A stretch of 64,000 bases of DNA from Arcanobacterium phocae (GTDB lineage: Bacteria > Actinomycetota > Actinomycetes > Actinomycetales > Actinomycetaceae): assembly GCF_018913465.1 (NCBI RefSeq), contig NZ_JABAPM010000002.1:1-64000 (forward strand). Reading direction: 5' to 3'. The notes below the pieces were generated by a model. That model did not search any database, was not told the origin of the DNA, and saw only the letters and a program-made list of their open reading frames with translations. Shown here one piece after another: positions 9,435 through 19,870 of the stretch (positions are counted from its first letter, which is position 1; every line of letters starts with the position of its first letter). Made by a program: the position numbers and the translations under genes.

Positions 9435-10199
9435 TTAGTCTTCCTCGGCTAATGCCGCTTCAACCTCATCAGAGAGATCGAGGTTGGAGTAGACATTCTG
9501 AATGTCATCAACATCGTCAAGCGCATCGATGAGTTTCATGAGTTTATTAGCAGTCTCAATATCAGTAATCGGCACCTTCATTGACGGCACAAACTGCACT
9601 TCAGCCGAGTTGTAGTCGATGCCTTCTGCCTGAAGGGCCTTACGAACTTCAACTACGTCATTAGGCTCTGAAAGTACCTCAAAGACTTCGCCTTCATTAT
9701 TGACTTCCTCGGCTCCAGCTTCAAGTACTGCCATCAAGATGTCGTCTTCAGTGATGTCACCACTGTTAGGGACTTCAACAACGCCCTTGCGGGAGAACAT
9801 GTACGAAACTGAACCTGGATCAGCTAATGTGCCACCATTACGAGTGAGTGCGACACGTACATCTGAGGCTGCACGGTTGCGGTTATCCGTCAAACATTCA
9901 ATAAGGATGGCAACTCCATTAGCACCATAGCCCTCATACATAATGTTCTCGTAATTAACTGAATCGGCACCTTCACCAGAGCCACGCTTGACAGCTCGAT
10001 CGATGTTATCAGCCGGCACAGAATTCTTCTTCGCCTTTTGGACAGCATCGTAAAGAGTTGGATTTCCAGCAGGATCTCCACCGCCAGTACGCGCAGCAAC
10101 TTCAATGTTTTTGATTAGGCGTGCGAAAAGCTTCCCGCGCTTGGCATCGATCGCCGCCTTCTTGTGCTTCGTGGTGGCCCACTTAGAGTGTCCTGACAC
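9435..10199 (-). CDS. YebC/PmpR family DNA-binding or translation-associated regulator
   Basis: Conserved 254-residue protein of the YebC/TACO1 family. Members have been described as transcriptional regulators and, more recently, as factors that help ribosomes on proline-rich stretches; which applies here is unknown. The family start [21 protein letters not shown] is complete, as are the acidic C-terminal domains. The start is GTG at 10199 with AGAAGGAGA 6-8 bases upstream. It heads the ruvCAB run, the usual actinobacterial order. Confidence 0.92.
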   Translation of the reverse strand: MSGHSKWATTKHKKAAIDAKRGKLFARLIKNIEVAARTGGGDPAGNPTLYDAVQKAKKNSVPADNIDRAVKRGSGEGADSVNYENIMYEGYGANGVAILIECLTDNRNRAASDVRVALTRNGGTLADPGSVSYMFSRKGVVEVPNSGDITEDDILMAVLEAGAEEVNNEGEVFEVLSEPNDVVEVRKALQAEGIDYNSAEVQFVPSMKVPITDIETANKLMKLIDALDDVDDIQNVYSNLDLSDEVEAALAEED

Positions 10200-10268
10200 G
10201 TGTGTCTCCTTCTATTACATTGTCTACGATGTGATTCTACAACCATTAGGCCGATTGCCGAAAAGCTA

Positions 10269-10293
10269 CGCACTATTCTTCAGTAATAGTGCG
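10269..10293 (-). terminator. Hairpin at the 3' end of the NUDIX gene
   Basis: Perfect 9-bp arms (10269-10277 and 10285-10293) around a 7-base loop span the NUDIX stop codon. On the minus strand the stem is followed by TAGCTTTTC. The U-run is short, so it is a weak terminator candidate separating this gene from yebC. Confidence 0.45.
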
Positions 10294-10827
10294 ACATACA
10301 CCATCCCAGCCGTCACGCCACGCGCGAACATACGCAACAAGTTTTCGCGGAAAAACTAATTGGCCTTGCTGTTGAATGCAGTCGAGGTCCTCAAGATTCC
10401 ACCATCGTTGCGCATCTAATAATTCCTGTTCGAGAGGTGTCCAGTCTTTTCCGTGTCCGCGATGAATTGCTTCCGCTTCGTCGTCGTCAACCCGCAAAAG
10501 ATAAAATTTCTCGTCTTGCTTCCGAATTTTAGAAATAAAATGAAAGGTTGAGAAACGCGACAAAACCGGACCTTCTAAACGATTGCGATCGACGACGAAG
10601 CCCGTTTCCTCACGTAACTCACGTACCGCAGCTGCGAGGGTACTTTCCCCCGGCTCAATACCGCCGCCCGGCGTAAACCACCACGAGTATTTCGGATCGT
10701 CAATATCGTGGCCACGTATCAAGAAAATATTTCCAGACGGGTCTAGAAGTACTACTCTAGCGGCTTGCCGGTGCGGAAACCCGTTTTCATCGAGAGGCCA
10801 CTCAGTATAGCTAGTGTTTTCAGTCAT
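10273..10827 (-). CDS. NUDIX hydrolase
   Basis: A 184-residue NUDIX pyrophosphohydrolase of unknown substrate. The NUDIX box is complete: G55-x5-E61-x7-REL-x-EE-x-GF at residues 55-77. I place the start at the ATG at 10827 (MTENTSYTEW) because GGAGGG lies about 5 bases upstream. A longer reading from 10914 would overlap the neighbouring protease gene by 74 bases. A NUDIX gene next to the PIM-synthesis cluster is also seen in other actinobacteria. Confidence 0.88.
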   Translation of the reverse strand: MTENTSYTEWPLDENGFPHRQAARVVLLDPSGNIFLIRGHDIDDPKYSWWFTPGGGIEPGESTLAAAVRELREETGFVVDRNRLEGPVLSRFSTFHFISKIRKQDEKFYLLRVDDDEAEAIHRGHGKDWTPLEQELLDAQRWWNLEDLDCIQQQGQLVFPRKLVAYVRAWRDGWDGVCRTITEE

Positions 10828-10840
10828 TAACCCTCCGTTC

Positions 10841-11989
10841 TCAAGCGGTAAAGACCTGACGTATAGTCTGTGATTTTGCCAGTAGCGATGACAAATAGGC
10901 GCGGTCTTTTTCATTCACATGCTGGTTACTACGCTGTGCCCGAGTCGTCTCATGTCCAATTTGGAGCATAATCTTTTGGAATCGTCGCATTGCTTGCGCA
11001 CCTGCCCCTGCCGGAGCACCAAGTTTTAACGCCCGGTTTTCTGCCCAGACAACAGCTTGTTGCCGGTATCTTATCCGGCTAATCATCACTACCTCATGAC
11101 GCGCAAACCAGCCCAATCGAACATATGGCTCTAGGCCACCGAGCACCGCAATTTTTTCATAACGGCGGGCGTAAAACACCATGATGATTGCCACGACCGC
11201 CAACGGGACATTCGTGACTATTTTATATTTTTCATACGTCATCCCGTCCCAATTTAACGCGTCGTTATTAATAAAATGGAACAGACCTGACACCGCTAAC
11301 GCTGGAAAGGTCCAGGCCAGTAATGCCCACCGGCGGCGCGAATACTCCGCAAACCCGATACAAAAACCGAACAGGGCCGAATACGTATCATGGCTGAGTG
11401 GACCATCAAGAAAACGCACTGTAAATACTTCTGCCAGGTAATCGAAATTACGAACAAAATACAAAATATTTTCAGTGAAACCGAATCCAGCTCCAATGAG
11501 TGCCCCGTAAACGATACCGTCAACGGGACCATTAAAATATTTCCGGAAAACTACATATATGACAAGGATGCCAAGACCCTTAACGATTTCTTCCGAGATC
11601 GGAGCAACCCAAGAAGCCGTATAGCGCGAAACGTCGTAGACAGTCGCACCATCAGCTAACAAACTCGGAATTAGTCGGGATGACGCAAAATCGTTGATAG
11701 ATGCGCCAAGAATAACTGAAACACCGCTCCCCCACAAAAATGCGAAACTGTAGAGCCACAACGGTTCAGGTTCCCAGTAGTCAACTAACCACACCAAAAT
11801 GAGTGTAAACATCACCGGGACTAGCGCCCAAACCGCAGCAACCACCGCGGCTGAAATACCAGCCGGTTCAGCTAAGACCGGCAAAAGCTCCAAGAGCGCA
11901 AGAATAGCAAGAATTCCTAGGCCAATAAGATGAGCATAAAAATCTAGAGAATGCTCCTTTAGCGCTGTCAGAACACGCGCACTATTCAT
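10841..11989 (-). CDS. PrsW-family intramembrane glutamic protease
   Basis: Polytopic membrane protein of 382 residues related to PrsW, the site-1 protease acting on an anti-sigma factor in Bacillus. The family motifs are visible: YWEPEPLWLY (71-80), the paired glutamates E133-E134 in APISEEIVKGLG, GFGFTENILYF with E173, and H200 in GPLSHDTYSALFG, with another His in GLFHFIN. About eight hydrophobic segments span residues 15-285. The C-terminal 110 residues are cytoplasmic and basic. No anti-sigma factor is adjacent, so the substrate is unknown. Confidence 0.85.
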   Translation of the reverse strand: MNSARVLTALKEHSLDFYAHLIGLGILAILALLELLPVLAEPAGISAAVVAAVWALVPVMFTLILVWLVDYWEPEPLWLYSFAFLWGSGVSVILGASINDFASSRLIPSLLADGATVYDVSRYTASWVAPISEEIVKGLGILVIYVVFRKYFNGPVDGIVYGALIGAGFGFTENILYFVRNFDYLAEVFTVRFLDGPLSHDTYSALFGFCIGFAEYSRRRWALLAWTFPALAVSGLFHFINNDALNWDGMTYEKYKIVTNVPLAVVAIIMVFYARRYEKIAVLGGLEPYVRLGWFARHEVVMISRIRYRQQAVVWAENRALKLGAPAGAGAQAMRRFQKIMLQIGHETTRAQRSNQHVNEKDRAYLSSLLAKSQTIRQVFTA

Positions 11990-12569
11990 CGTCTAGGTCC
12001 ACTGTTTGCGGCCACGATGCGTAACCATGAATACGAAAAACCTGCGCCAGCGCACTACGTCGAATCCGCTGCGCACCGGCAACGTGGATATTATGGAAAC
12101 GTCGTGTTAGCCGAACTGATTGACGCACCTGCTGTAAATGGCCGAGAATTTCGCTATAGCCATTCTTTTCATCTTCTTCGAGCTCATCAACGGTGTAGCG
12201 AAGAACTCGCGATAGTTCAGATTCTATTGCAAGACGATCTATATCAAGCGCCCGATAGCTTTTTGGGGAAACTTCATCGTCAGCATTACGGTTGAGTCCA
12301 TCTTCAACCAAGTCATATTCAGCCGCGTCTGCGCATTCTTGAGCGGCATTAGTCAGCACGACGCTCCCAGCTAAATCCAAAACCCCCGACTGCGCGACCG
12401 TCATCGCCGCATGAGCTCGAACAATCAACGCATTGTCTAATGCAGCGCGAGATTTCAATATTTTTTTGTGGAGCGCATCCAGCCTACGAGCCTGAGATGT
12501 AATCAATACTGCGCTGACAATGACAACTGTCATAACGCAAGTGACAGCGAATATCCACCAAGGCATCAT
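11982..12569 (-). CDS. LemA-like membrane-anchored protein
   Basis: A 195-residue protein with one N-terminal transmembrane helix (about 4-25) followed by a helical region, RRLDALHKKILKSRAALDNAL, that looks like the LemA-family core. The remainder is helical and rich in charged residues. Function is unknown. It overlaps pimA upstream by 4 bases and the PrsW gene downstream by 8 bases, so it belongs to the PIM operon. The LemA assignment rests on pattern and context only. Confidence 0.65.
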   Translation of the reverse strand: MMPWWIFAVTCVMTVVIVSAVLITSQARRLDALHKKILKSRAALDNALIVRAHAAMTVAQSGVLDLAGSVVLTNAAQECADAAEYDLVEDGLNRNADDEVSPKSYRALDIDRLAIESELSRVLRYTVDELEEDEKNGYSEILGHLQQVRQSVRLTRRFHNIHVAGAQRIRRSALAQVFRIHGYASWPQTVDLDDE

Positions 12570-13702
12570 TCATCCACCTCCATGTGTGCGGTGGCAATAG
12601 CAGTCTCGTATACCGTGAGAATTTGAGACGCTACCGATCCCCAGTCATACCGCCACGCCGCTTTTGCAGCAGCTCTTGCACGCGCGAGCCGAGTTTGCGG
12701 ATCGTGTATCGCTTCAGATACCACGCGCGCCAACGAATCAGCATCATTATTGGCGAAGTGTGCGCCATAGGAGCCATCATTCAGTACTGCCAGAAAAGCA
12801 GGTATGTCTGACGCAACAATACTTGCACCAGCGCTCATCGCCTCGACCAAAATAATCCCGAAAGATTCTCCGCCAGTATTTGGCGCAAGATAAATATCAG
12901 TGCTACCTAGCAGCAACGCTTTATCCACGTCAGAAATCGGTCCCAAGAATGTGACAGCCTCAGCATGCTCTCCAAAAAGTGCACGAGCCTGCTCGATGTT
13001 TCCTTTGCCAGCAACATATAAGTGGACACCTGGCACAGCCTGGCGGATCTGCGGAAAAGCACGCGCTACAACCGGCAGTCCTTTACGCGGCTCATCAAGA
13101 CGTCCCAAAAAGCTCAATGTAGGCCGTTGCGGTGAACCTATAAAACGTTGATCCTTGCTCTCGGCGATCATGTTAGAAACAAACACACCGTTAGGAATGA
13201 CCCATGCATCCGCACCAAGATATTGAACTGCGGTACGCCGAGCCTCCTGTGATACTGCAATCCGCGCTTGGATCTTTTCTAGCATGGGAATAAGAAATGG
13301 TGAGGCAATAGCCATCAACCGGGAACGATCCATCGCGGTATGGAATGTCGAAACTACAGGGCACGTTGCATTAATTAAGGCCAGCATTGATACGGACGGA
13401 GTAAAGGGCTCATGAACGTGTAGTACATCGAGGTTTTCGTCACGCAACCAGGAACGCACTTGTCGATTAACTTTTGGACCGAAAGATAATCGTGCCACTG
13501 ATCCGTTGTATTTGATCGGTATCGCAGCGCCAACTGGTCGAACAAATTCTTCTAAGGCGTCTGCCCCTGGAGTGCGTTCCGAAGGCGCAATAACGGTTAC
13601 GTCGTGACCTCGGCGGATGAGTTCCTGTGCTAGATCCCGGATATGGAATTGAACGCCGCCGGCAACGTCCCATGAATATCCGCAAGCAATACCTATTTTC
13701 AC
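12566..13702 (-). CDS. pimA: Phosphatidyl-myo-inositol mannosyltransferase PimA
   Basis: GT4 glycosyltransferase that adds the first mannose from GDP-mannose to phosphatidylinositol at the inner face of the membrane, 378 residues. The N-terminal glycine-rich GYSWDVAGGVQFHIRDLA and the C-terminal donor-site motif TGGESFGIILVEAMSAG (about 276-292) with GRLDEPRKGL near 200 are diagnostic. I chose GTG at 13702, which overlaps the patA stop (GTGA) and has GGAGGAG just upstream. The longer reading from 13864 runs through patA coding sequence. Confidence 0.92.
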   Translation of the reverse strand: MKIGIACGYSWDVAGGVQFHIRDLAQELIRRGHDVTVIAPSERTPGADALEEFVRPVGAAIPIKYNGSVARLSFGPKVNRQVRSWLRDENLDVLHVHEPFTPSVSMLALINATCPVVSTFHTAMDRSRLMAIASPFLIPMLEKIQARIAVSQEARRTAVQYLGADAWVIPNGVFVSNMIAESKDQRFIGSPQRPTLSFLGRLDEPRKGLPVVARAFPQIRQAVPGVHLYVAGKGNIEQARALFGEHAEAVTFLGPISDVDKALLLGSTDIYLAPNTGGESFGIILVEAMSAGASIVASDIPAFLAVLNDGSYGAHFANNDADSLARVVSEAIHDPQTRLARARAAAKAAWRYDWGSVASQILTVYETAIATAHMEVDE

Positions 13703-14664
13703 TTCTCCTCCATCGCTGATGAGGGTAGTCGCTGAGGATCGAGATCGTCGACGAACACTCGCTGTAGCATATGCCAATGGCTTAGATATCTCGGCAATAA
13801 CATTGAGGCATACTGCGCCCACTGCGACATCATACGTTGTACGTCCGCAGTTCGCTTCTCCCATGAATCGCTCGGCTTAGCTTGTGGTGTTATCGCATCA
13901 CCAATAATGATGCGTATTCCCCACGATGTTCCAGCCTGGGCAACTCGTTGCCGATCTCGGTTAAATCGCTCTGCTACGCAGATGACCGGAAACATCGCAG
14001 TCTCAGTCCGCTGTGCAAGGATTGCCGGACCAGGAGCTATGCGAGCTTTATGCCCGCACAGAGACACTTCTACGCCAGACGCTGATAGATCACGATCGCA
14101 TAGGAGCGGTACAAAACAGTTGTTCGATGTCATATCCCGGGTAAGATTATCAACGACGTGTTCATCTTTAACAGCATAATAAATGACCATTCCCAGCGCG
14201 CGCCGCAGATCCAAGAACGTTTGGGCAACTTCTTCCGGTTTTAGCTTCTCAGCAACCGTGTGGACTGGCGCCAAGTTCTTAGTGCCCCAAGCTCCAGCCA
14301 AATCCCAATTGCCCATGTGCATCAATGCTCCGGTAGCCGAGCCTTCGTTGAGCATGTCTCGGAGTCGATCAACATTTTCTACCCGAACACGAGCTCGGAT
14401 CTGATCTTCCGTGAGGTACGGGAGCCGAAAAGCTTCATAGTAGTAACGGAGATAATGACGCATTGCGGTAGCTGATCGCCGACGTTGCGCTAGCGCGGAC
14501 GACGACGGCGAGACCCGCTGATAATTTCTCCGTAATTGCTTGACGCCAGTTATGGAGGACCAGCCCACTATCGAACCGATCCCGGAGAACAGTGCCCGGG
14601 CACAAGGCTCTGGCACATATTTAGCTATCAGATCAATAATTCGAAACAGCCGCTGCGGTTTCAT
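13699..14664 (-). CDS. patA: Phosphatidylinositol mannoside acyltransferase
   Basis: Member of the LpxL/HtrB lysophospholipid acyltransferase family, 321 residues, between pgsA and pimA, where PatA always lies in PIM-producing actinobacteria. It acylates the mannose added by PimA. The catalytic HX4D motif is H116-MGNW-D121, and the hydrophobic N-terminus fits peripheral membrane attachment. It overlaps pgsA by 4 bases and pimA by 4 bases. Confidence 0.9.
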   Translation of the reverse strand: MKPQRLFRIIDLIAKYVPEPCARALFSGIGSIVGWSSITGVKQLRRNYQRVSPSSSALAQRRRSATAMRHYLRYYYEAFRLPYLTEDQIRARVRVENVDRLRDMLNEGSATGALMHMGNWDLAGAWGTKNLAPVHTVAEKLKPEEVAQTFLDLRRALGMVIYYAVKDEHVVDNLTRDMTSNNCFVPLLCDRDLSASGVEVSLCGHKARIAPGPAILAQRTETAMFPVICVAERFNRDRQRVAQAGTSWGIRIIIGDAITPQAKPSDSWEKRTADVQRMMSQWAQYASMLLPRYLSHWHMLQRVFVDDLDPQRLPSSAMEEK

Positions 14665-15287
14665 GGATGCTTGCGCTCACGCAATTGAGATCGAACATGA
14701 AGCATACGTTGGATAACGGTTACAAATGCAAGTACTGCGAGGATCCATAGACCTATCGCCATTACCCAATGAGAAGCCCCGAATCTAACGGCAAGTGTGA
14801 GAACACCGGCAAAGACCAGTCGATCTGCTCGTTCCGCAAAGCCAACAGCGGCTGAACATCCAATACTTTCAGCCTTAGCTCGTGTATATGGAACAACGCT
14901 TCCTAGCAAGCCAGCAGCCAGCGCTCCACCCATCACCCATGGCGCTACCGGGGTAGCCGCGTGGAAGTAGCCCCATAGCCCTAACGCCGCAAAAACAGCA
15001 GCATCTGTCACTCGGTCTAGCGTCGAATCCAGGAAAGAACCCCAGGCCGAGCTCGTCTTCGTCAACCGCGCAATCTGTCCGTCAAGGTTGTCAAAAATCA
15101 ACACGATCGTGGTAATGACGACGCCGGTTAACAGCATATTGTGAGGTATAAAGAACAGCGCTGATACACAGGACAGAATAGTTCCAGTCCACGTGACAAT
15201 ATTGGCAGAAATACCAAGCCGCACGAACAGCCGCGCAACTGGCCCGAAAACCAGTTGCGCGAGCGGCCGACCACTACGGGAAAGCAT
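14661..15287 (-). CDS. pgsA: CDP-alcohol phosphatidyltransferase, phosphatidylinositol phosphate synthase
   Basis: Integral membrane enzyme that joins CDP-diacylglycerol to inositol phosphate, the first committed step towards PIMs, 208 residues with six hydrophobic segments. The family signature D66-x2-DG-x2-AR-x8-G-x3-D87-x3-D91 is intact. The following patA and pimA identify it as the phosphatidylinositol-phosphate branch rather than a phosphatidylglycerol synthase. It lies 8 bases downstream of thrS. The HIT-family gene usually found between thrS and pgsA in mycobacteria is absent. Confidence 0.9.
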   Translation of the reverse strand: MLSRSGRPLAQLVFGPVARLFVRLGISANIVTWTGTILSCVSALFFIPHNMLLTGVVITTIVLIFDNLDGQIARLTKTSSAWGSFLDSTLDRVTDAAVFAALGLWGYFHAATPVAPWVMGGALAAGLLGSVVPYTRAKAESIGCSAAVGFAERADRLVFAGVLTLAVRFGASHWVMAIGLWILAVLAFVTVIQRMLHVRSQLRERKHP

Positions 15288-15295
15288 AAATCCTC

Positions 15296-17308
15296 TTATT
15301 GGTTCGTGTGGTTTCGAATATGATCGACGATCCTGGCAACAGCTTCATCTACTGGAACACCATTGTCTTGTGAACCGTCACGCATTCGGAACGAAACAGC
15401 GTTAGCTTCCATATCTTCGCCACCGGCAATGAGCGTGAATGGAACCTTGTCCTTTGAAGCGTTACGAATCTTCTTCGGGAAGCGATCAACGGACTTATCT
15501 ACTTCAACGCGGACACCGTGGGCACGTAGCTTCTGCGCCACGTCGTCGAGATAATCATTAAATGCGTCGGCTACTGGTACACAACGTACTTGAACCGGTG
15601 CAAGCCATGCCGGGAAAGCACCCGCATAGTGTTCGGTGAGAACACCGAAGAAGCGCTCAATTGAGCCGAACAATGCACGGTGGATCATGACTGGGCGATG
15701 ACGTTCGCCATCAGGTCCGGTGTACTCTAGGTCAAACCGCTCCGGCAAGTTGAAATCGAGCTGAATGGTGGACATTTGCCAGGTACGACCAAGTGCATCT
15801 TTAGCCTGAACAGAAATCTTCGGCCCATAGAAAGCCGCACCTTCTGGGTCTGGCACCAGTTCGAGACCAGATGCTTCAGCAACTTCACGTAAGGTACGTG
15901 TGGACTCTTCCCAGACGTCGTCATCGCCAACGAACTTCTTAGGATTCTTCGTCGATAACTCGAGGTAAAAATCGTCTAGTCCGTAGTCTTTCAGCAAGTC
16001 AAGAACAAATGTGAGCAACCGAGTTAACTCGTCCTTCATTTGGTCACGAGTACAGTAAATGTGCGCATCGTCTTGAGTAAAGCCTCGGGCACGGGTTAGC
16101 CCATGAACCACACCGGAAGCTTCGTTACGGTAAACGGTACCGAATTCAAACAACCGCAACGGCAATTCACGGTATGAGCGTCCCCGTGATTTGTAGATGA
16201 GGTTGTGCATCGGGCAATTCATCGGTTTGAGATAGTAATCTGCGCCTTGCTTGGTGATATTACCTTCGGCATCGCGTTCCTCATCCATGTGCATGGGTGG
16301 GTACATACCATCGGCATAAAAATCGAGATGTCCAGAAACTTCGAACAGATTGCCTTTAGTGATGTGCGGCGTATTAACGAATGAATAGTTGCCTTCAATA
16401 TGCTTTTGGCGCGAATAGTTTTCCATTTCCATGCGGATAATTCCGCCCTTTGGATGGAAAACAGCAAGACCGGAACCGATCTCATCAGGGAACGAGAAGA
16501 GATCAAGTTCTGTACCAAGTTTGCGGTGATCGCGTCGCTCTGCTTCTGCGATACGTTCTTGGTAAGCGCGCAGTTCATCCTTCGATGGCCATGCAGTACC
16601 GTAGATACGTTGTAACGAATCATTCGATTGGTCACCACGCCAATAAGCAGCCGAAGAACGGGTGAGCGCAAAACCGTTTCCGATTAGTTTAGTCGTGGGC
16701 AAATGTGGTCCGCGGCACAAATCTGTCCATACGATATCGCCGTTACGACGCACGTTGTCGTACATCGTTAATTCTGCGCCACCAACTTCGATGGACGCAC
16801 CATCAGCAGCTTGATCACGATCTGCATCAGAACCACCTTTAAGCGAGATGAGCTCGAGCTTGTATGGCTGGTTGGCTAATTCGTGGCGAGCGTCGTCGTC
16901 GGCAATGGGGCGGCGAACAAAGCGCTGACCTTCTTTAACTATGCGCATCATGTCTTTTTCCAGCTGCTTGAGGAGCTCTGGAGTAACAGCCTCGATATTG
17001 CCGAAATCGTAATAGAAGCCATCGGTAATAAAAGGACCAATTCCAAGATTGACATCCGGGAAACGATTCTGCACTGCTTGTGCTAGAACGTGGGTTGCCG
17101 AGTGACGTAGAATGTTGAGACCATCAGGCTCGCTAATATCCACTCCTTCGACGGTGGCACCTTCTTCTAATGTTGTCAGATCAGTATCTAGATCTTTCAA
17201 CACCCCATCTACTCGAAGCGCAACGATTGTCCGTTGCTTTGCATAATATTCAATACCAGTGATTGAGGAATCAAATTCCTGTTCTTCACCGTCAATATAG
17301 AGCTTCAC
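15296..17308 (-). CDS. thrS: Threonine-tRNA ligase
   Basis: Class II aminoacyl-tRNA synthetase of 670 residues charging tRNA-Thr. An N-terminal TGS domain, the editing domain (ending with [11 protein letters not shown]), the catalytic core with the zinc-binding Cys in KPMNCPMHN, motif 2 ([19 protein letters not shown]), motif 3 and the anticodon-binding domain are all present. The start is GTG at 17308 with AGGAGG upstream. No T-box-like element was found in the 160 bases separating it from the divergent sdaA. Confidence 0.96.
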   Translation of the reverse strand: MKLYIDGEEQEFDSSITGIEYYAKQRTIVALRVDGVLKDLDTDLTTLEEGATVEGVDISEPDGLNILRHSATHVLAQAVQNRFPDVNLGIGPFITDGFYYDFGNIEAVTPELLKQLEKDMMRIVKEGQRFVRRPIADDDARHELANQPYKLELISLKGGSDADRDQAADGASIEVGGAELTMYDNVRRNGDIVWTDLCRGPHLPTTKLIGNGFALTRSSAAYWRGDQSNDSLQRIYGTAWPSKDELRAYQERIAEAERRDHRKLGTELDLFSFPDEIGSGLAVFHPKGGIIRMEMENYSRQKHIEGNYSFVNTPHITKGNLFEVSGHLDFYADGMYPPMHMDEERDAEGNITKQGADYYLKPMNCPMHNLIYKSRGRSYRELPLRLFEFGTVYRNEASGVVHGLTRARGFTQDDAHIYCTRDQMKDELTRLLTFVLDLLKDYGLDDFYLELSTKNPKKFVGDDDVWEESTRTLREVAEASGLELVPDPEGAAFYGPKISVQAKDALGRTWQMSTIQLDFNLPERFDLEYTGPDGERHRPVMIHRALFGSIERFFGVLTEHYAGAFPAWLAPVQVRCVPVADAFNDYLDDVAQKLRAHGVRVEVDKSVDRFPKKIRNASKDKVPFTLIAGGEDMEANAVSFRMRDGSQDNGVPVDEAVARIVDHIRNHTNQ

Positions 17309-17468
17309 TTAAGCCTCCTGAATCATCCGTTCACCATACGAGGGCGCTCGGCGTTATTAAAACACTGACAGTTTACGCTACTTACGGACAAGGTTCACTG
17401 ATAAACGTAGTCTCAAGAGGCATCTCACTTAACGAGCACGACGCCGGCATCTCAACTAATCTGGTGCC

Positions 17469-18854
17469 ATGGCGTTAAGTGTATTTGACTTATTTTCTAT
17501 TGGTATCGGCCCATCGTCTTCACACACCGTAGGACCAATGCGTGCTGCCGCGGAGTTTTTAGCACATTTGGGCGACGATATCTGCAAGGTTGCACGTGTG
17601 AAATGTACCCTTAACGGGTCGCTGGGCGCTACTGGGGTCGGGCATGGTACAGACCGCGCGGTCATCTTAGGCCTGTTGGGTGAACAACCGGAAACGGTTA
17701 ATCCACATGCGGTAGCCCCGGCAGTCGCAGATGTACAAGTCACCGGGATAATGAAATTAGGCGGAATCCACGACATCGCTTTTTCGCCGGGACTGGATAT
17801 AGTTCTTGATGGTTTAACTGAGCTACCTGGTCACCCAAACGGGATGAGATTGGAAGCTTGGGACGCTGCTGGCGAGCGTATTGCCGACCACGTCTATTAT
17901 TCGGTTGGAGGCGGTTTTATCGTTTCGGGCGACGACGTCTCCCCTACTGATCCGGTTGTTTGCGAAACAACAAATGTGCCTTTCCCTTATTTGACGGCAG
18001 CTGATCTGATGACACATTGCCGACGTGAAGGGATGTCGATTGCCGAGATCGCCTATGCAAATGAACTGACGATGCATACGGCAGAAGAGATCGACAGTGA
18101 GTTGCGCAATGTCTGGGAAGTAATGCAAGAATGCGTTGAACATGGTGCTAGCTCCGAAGGTCGCCTTCCTGGTGGATTACAGGTACTACGGCGCGCACCT
18201 GCACTATATCGGAAACTCACCAGTGAATCTTCTACAGATCCATTACGCACTTTAGACTGGGTTGCTTTTTATGCGCTTGCAGTTAACGAGGAGAATGCGG
18301 CTGGTGGGCGCATTGTTACAGCTCCGACCAACGGAGCAGCCGGTATCATCCCCGCAGTTTTGCACTATTACCGAGATTTTATTGACGGCGCGAACTGGGA
18401 AGGCGTCAAAACATTCTTGCTGACCTCCGCCGCGATCGGAATGATTTTCAAAAACACAGCTTCTATTTCTGGTGCAGAAGTCGGTTGTCAAGGTGAAGTT
18501 GGTTCAGCGTGCTCGATGGCAGCAGCTGGTTGCGCAGCAATTATGGGTGGGACCCCACAACAGGTCGAGAACGCTGCCGAAATCGCTATGGAGCATAATC
18601 TCGGTTTAACCTGCGACCCCATCGGTGGACTTGTACAGGTGCCATGTATTGAACGTAACGCTATCGCAGCTGTCAAAGCAATCACGGCCGCGCGCACTGC
18701 AATGAACGGCGATGGATCGCACGTGGTGTCACTCGATGATGTCATCGTTACGATGCGCGAAACTGGTTTAGATATGCAAGCCAAATACAAAGAGACAGCG
18801 CTTGGTGGATTAGCAGTTCATGCAGGAGTTCCCGTTAACGTTGTGGAATGTTAG
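17469..18854 (+). CDS. sdaA: L-serine ammonia-lyase, single-chain iron-sulfur type
   Basis: Deaminates L-serine to pyruvate and ammonia with a [4Fe-4S] cluster, 461 residues with both domains on one chain. The N-terminus has [16 protein letters not shown]. Cluster-ligand cysteines lie in [19 protein letters not shown] and [15 protein letters not shown]. The ATG has no clear Shine-Dalgarno sequence, so a leaderless or weakly initiated message is possible. It is divergent from thrS. Confidence 0.94.
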   Translation: MALSVFDLFSIGIGPSSSHTVGPMRAAAEFLAHLGDDICKVARVKCTLNGSLGATGVGHGTDRAVILGLLGEQPETVNPHAVAPAVADVQVTGIMKLGGIHDIAFSPGLDIVLDGLTELPGHPNGMRLEAWDAAGERIADHVYYSVGGGFIVSGDDVSPTDPVVCETTNVPFPYLTAADLMTHCRREGMSIAEIAYANELTMHTAEEIDSELRNVWEVMQECVEHGASSEGRLPGGLQVLRRAPALYRKLTSESSTDPLRTLDWVAFYALAVNEENAAGGRIVTAPTNGAAGIIPAVLHYYRDFIDGANWEGVKTFLLTSAAIGMIFKNTASISGAEVGCQGEVGSACSMAAAGCAAIMGGTPQQVENAAEIAMEHNLGLTCDPIGGLVQVPCIERNAIAAVKAITAARTAMNGDGSHVVSLDDVIVTMRETGLDMQAKYKETALGGLAVHAGVPVNVVEC

Positions 18855-18916
18855 ATGCTCTATTATCTGTGATCTAGGCATTATCCTGACTGTCTGAGTG
18901 CAGTAATGTGTAGTGT

Positions 18917-19732
18917 ATGACCAGTTCTCGTACCCGACGGAATCTAACGCCACAACGGCTTGCAGTCGTTATCTTAATTGGGCTGATAGCCGGCTTTTTA
19001 GCGGGCTTATTCGGCGTGGGCGGCGGAATGATTATCGTTCCGTCCCTCTTGATCGTCCTAGATATGTCGCAACGCCAAGCGGCAGCTACCTCGCTATCCG
19101 CAATTATTGTCACTGCAGCTGCCGGTTCGATTACGTATGCATTCAACGGCAATCTCTCGGTTCCAGCGATGCTTTATGTATCTATAGGTGCTCTCGTCGG
19201 GGCTCAGATAGGAACCTGGTTGCTACGAATAATCCCGGAGCTCGTTCTCCCTTGGATCTTCGTGTTTTTTGTTGTTGGAATTATTATCATTCAGCAGTTT
19301 CAGATTCCCCAGCGCCAATCAGATTTAGATTTCACGCTGGCATCCGCCATCGGAATGATAACAGTCGGATTAGTTTCTGGAGTTTTTGCAGGTTTGATTG
19401 GAGTTGGCGGTGGCGGAATCATTGTTCCCGGATTAGAACTCGTAGTAGGCGCTGGAGACTTGATTGCCCGTGGCACATCGTTACTAGCGATGATTCCAAC
19501 TGCGCTGTCGGGAACTTTCAGCAGTTTCCGCCATGGTCTAGTCGATCTGCCGGTAGGAATCATCATCGGCTGCGCCGCCGTTTCCTCAACGCCAGTCGGG
19601 GCTTGGGTGGCCCAATCTGTTTCTCCCCGAACAGGGAACTATCTGTTCAGCTTATTTCTTATAGCGATGGCAGTGAGCACCATCCTAAAGGCACGTGCTC
19701 GCCGGAACAAAAAGACATCAAACAACGAATAA
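18917..19732 (+). CDS. TauE/SafE (TSUP) family permease
   Basis: A 271-residue membrane protein with eight or so helices in two homologous halves, each holding the family glycine motif: LFGVGGGMIIVP (near residue 31) and LIGVGGGGIIVP (near residue 159). TSUP proteins move sulfite, organosulfonates or other small anions; the substrate here is unknown. TAATGT lies 8 bases before the ATG and no ribosome binding site is visible, which suggests a leaderless transcript. A long open frame at 18913-19749 is a shadow of this gene. Confidence 0.88.
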   Translation: MTSSRTRRNLTPQRLAVVILIGLIAGFLAGLFGVGGGMIIVPSLLIVLDMSQRQAAATSLSAIIVTAAAGSITYAFNGNLSVPAMLYVSIGALVGAQIGTWLLRIIPELVLPWIFVFFVVGIIIIQQFQIPQRQSDLDFTLASAIGMITVGLVSGVFAGLIGVGGGGIIVPGLELVVGAGDLIARGTSLLAMIPTALSGTFSSFRHGLVDLPVGIIIGCAAVSSTPVGAWVAQSVSPRTGNYLFSLFLIAMAVSTILKARARRNKKTSNNE

Positions 19733-19751
19733 TCATTACAACAACATAGTA

Positions 19752-19787
19752 AAAGCCTAGGGAATACCGAAGTATTCCCTAGGCTTT
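19752..19787 (+). terminator. Intrinsic terminator between the TSUP permease and tRNA genes
   Basis: Perfect 16-bp stem (19752-19767 with 19772-19787) and a CGAA tetraloop. The flanking A- and T-rich ends of the stem give it potential in both directions, so it may end both the permease message and the minus-strand tRNA transcript. Confidence 0.8.
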
Positions 19788-19789
19788 CG

Positions 19790-19861
19790 TGGGCGATACT
19801 GGGTTCGAACCAGTGACCTCTTCCGTGTCGAGGAAGCGCGCTACCACTGCGCCAATCGCCC
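19790..19861 (-). tRNA. tRNA-Val (GAC), copy 1
   Basis: The 72-base cloverleaf is complete: 7-bp acceptor GGGCGAT/ATCGCCC, D-stem GCGC, anticodon stem CTTCC/GGAAG, and T-arm with loop TTCGAAC. The anticodon loop reads TCGACAC, giving GAC at 34-36 and, unusually, C at position 33. CCA is not encoded. It is identical to the copy at 20002-20073. Confidence 0.93.
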
Positions 19862-19870
19862 AGGTCAATC

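Noticed and set aside
13703-13864. N-terminal extension of PimA
   Set aside because: The added residues are read through patA coding sequence, while the GTG at 13702 has a strong ribosome binding site and starts at the family's natural N-terminus.
17309-17468. T-box or other riboswitch in front of thrS
   Set aside because: No specifier loop, conserved antiterminator box or terminator hairpin could be found in the 160 bases.
18913-19749. A 278-codon open frame overlapping the TSUP permease
   Set aside because: It lies in a +2-type frame of a clear membrane transporter, has a low-complexity Arg/Ser/Cys-rich translation and no family motif.
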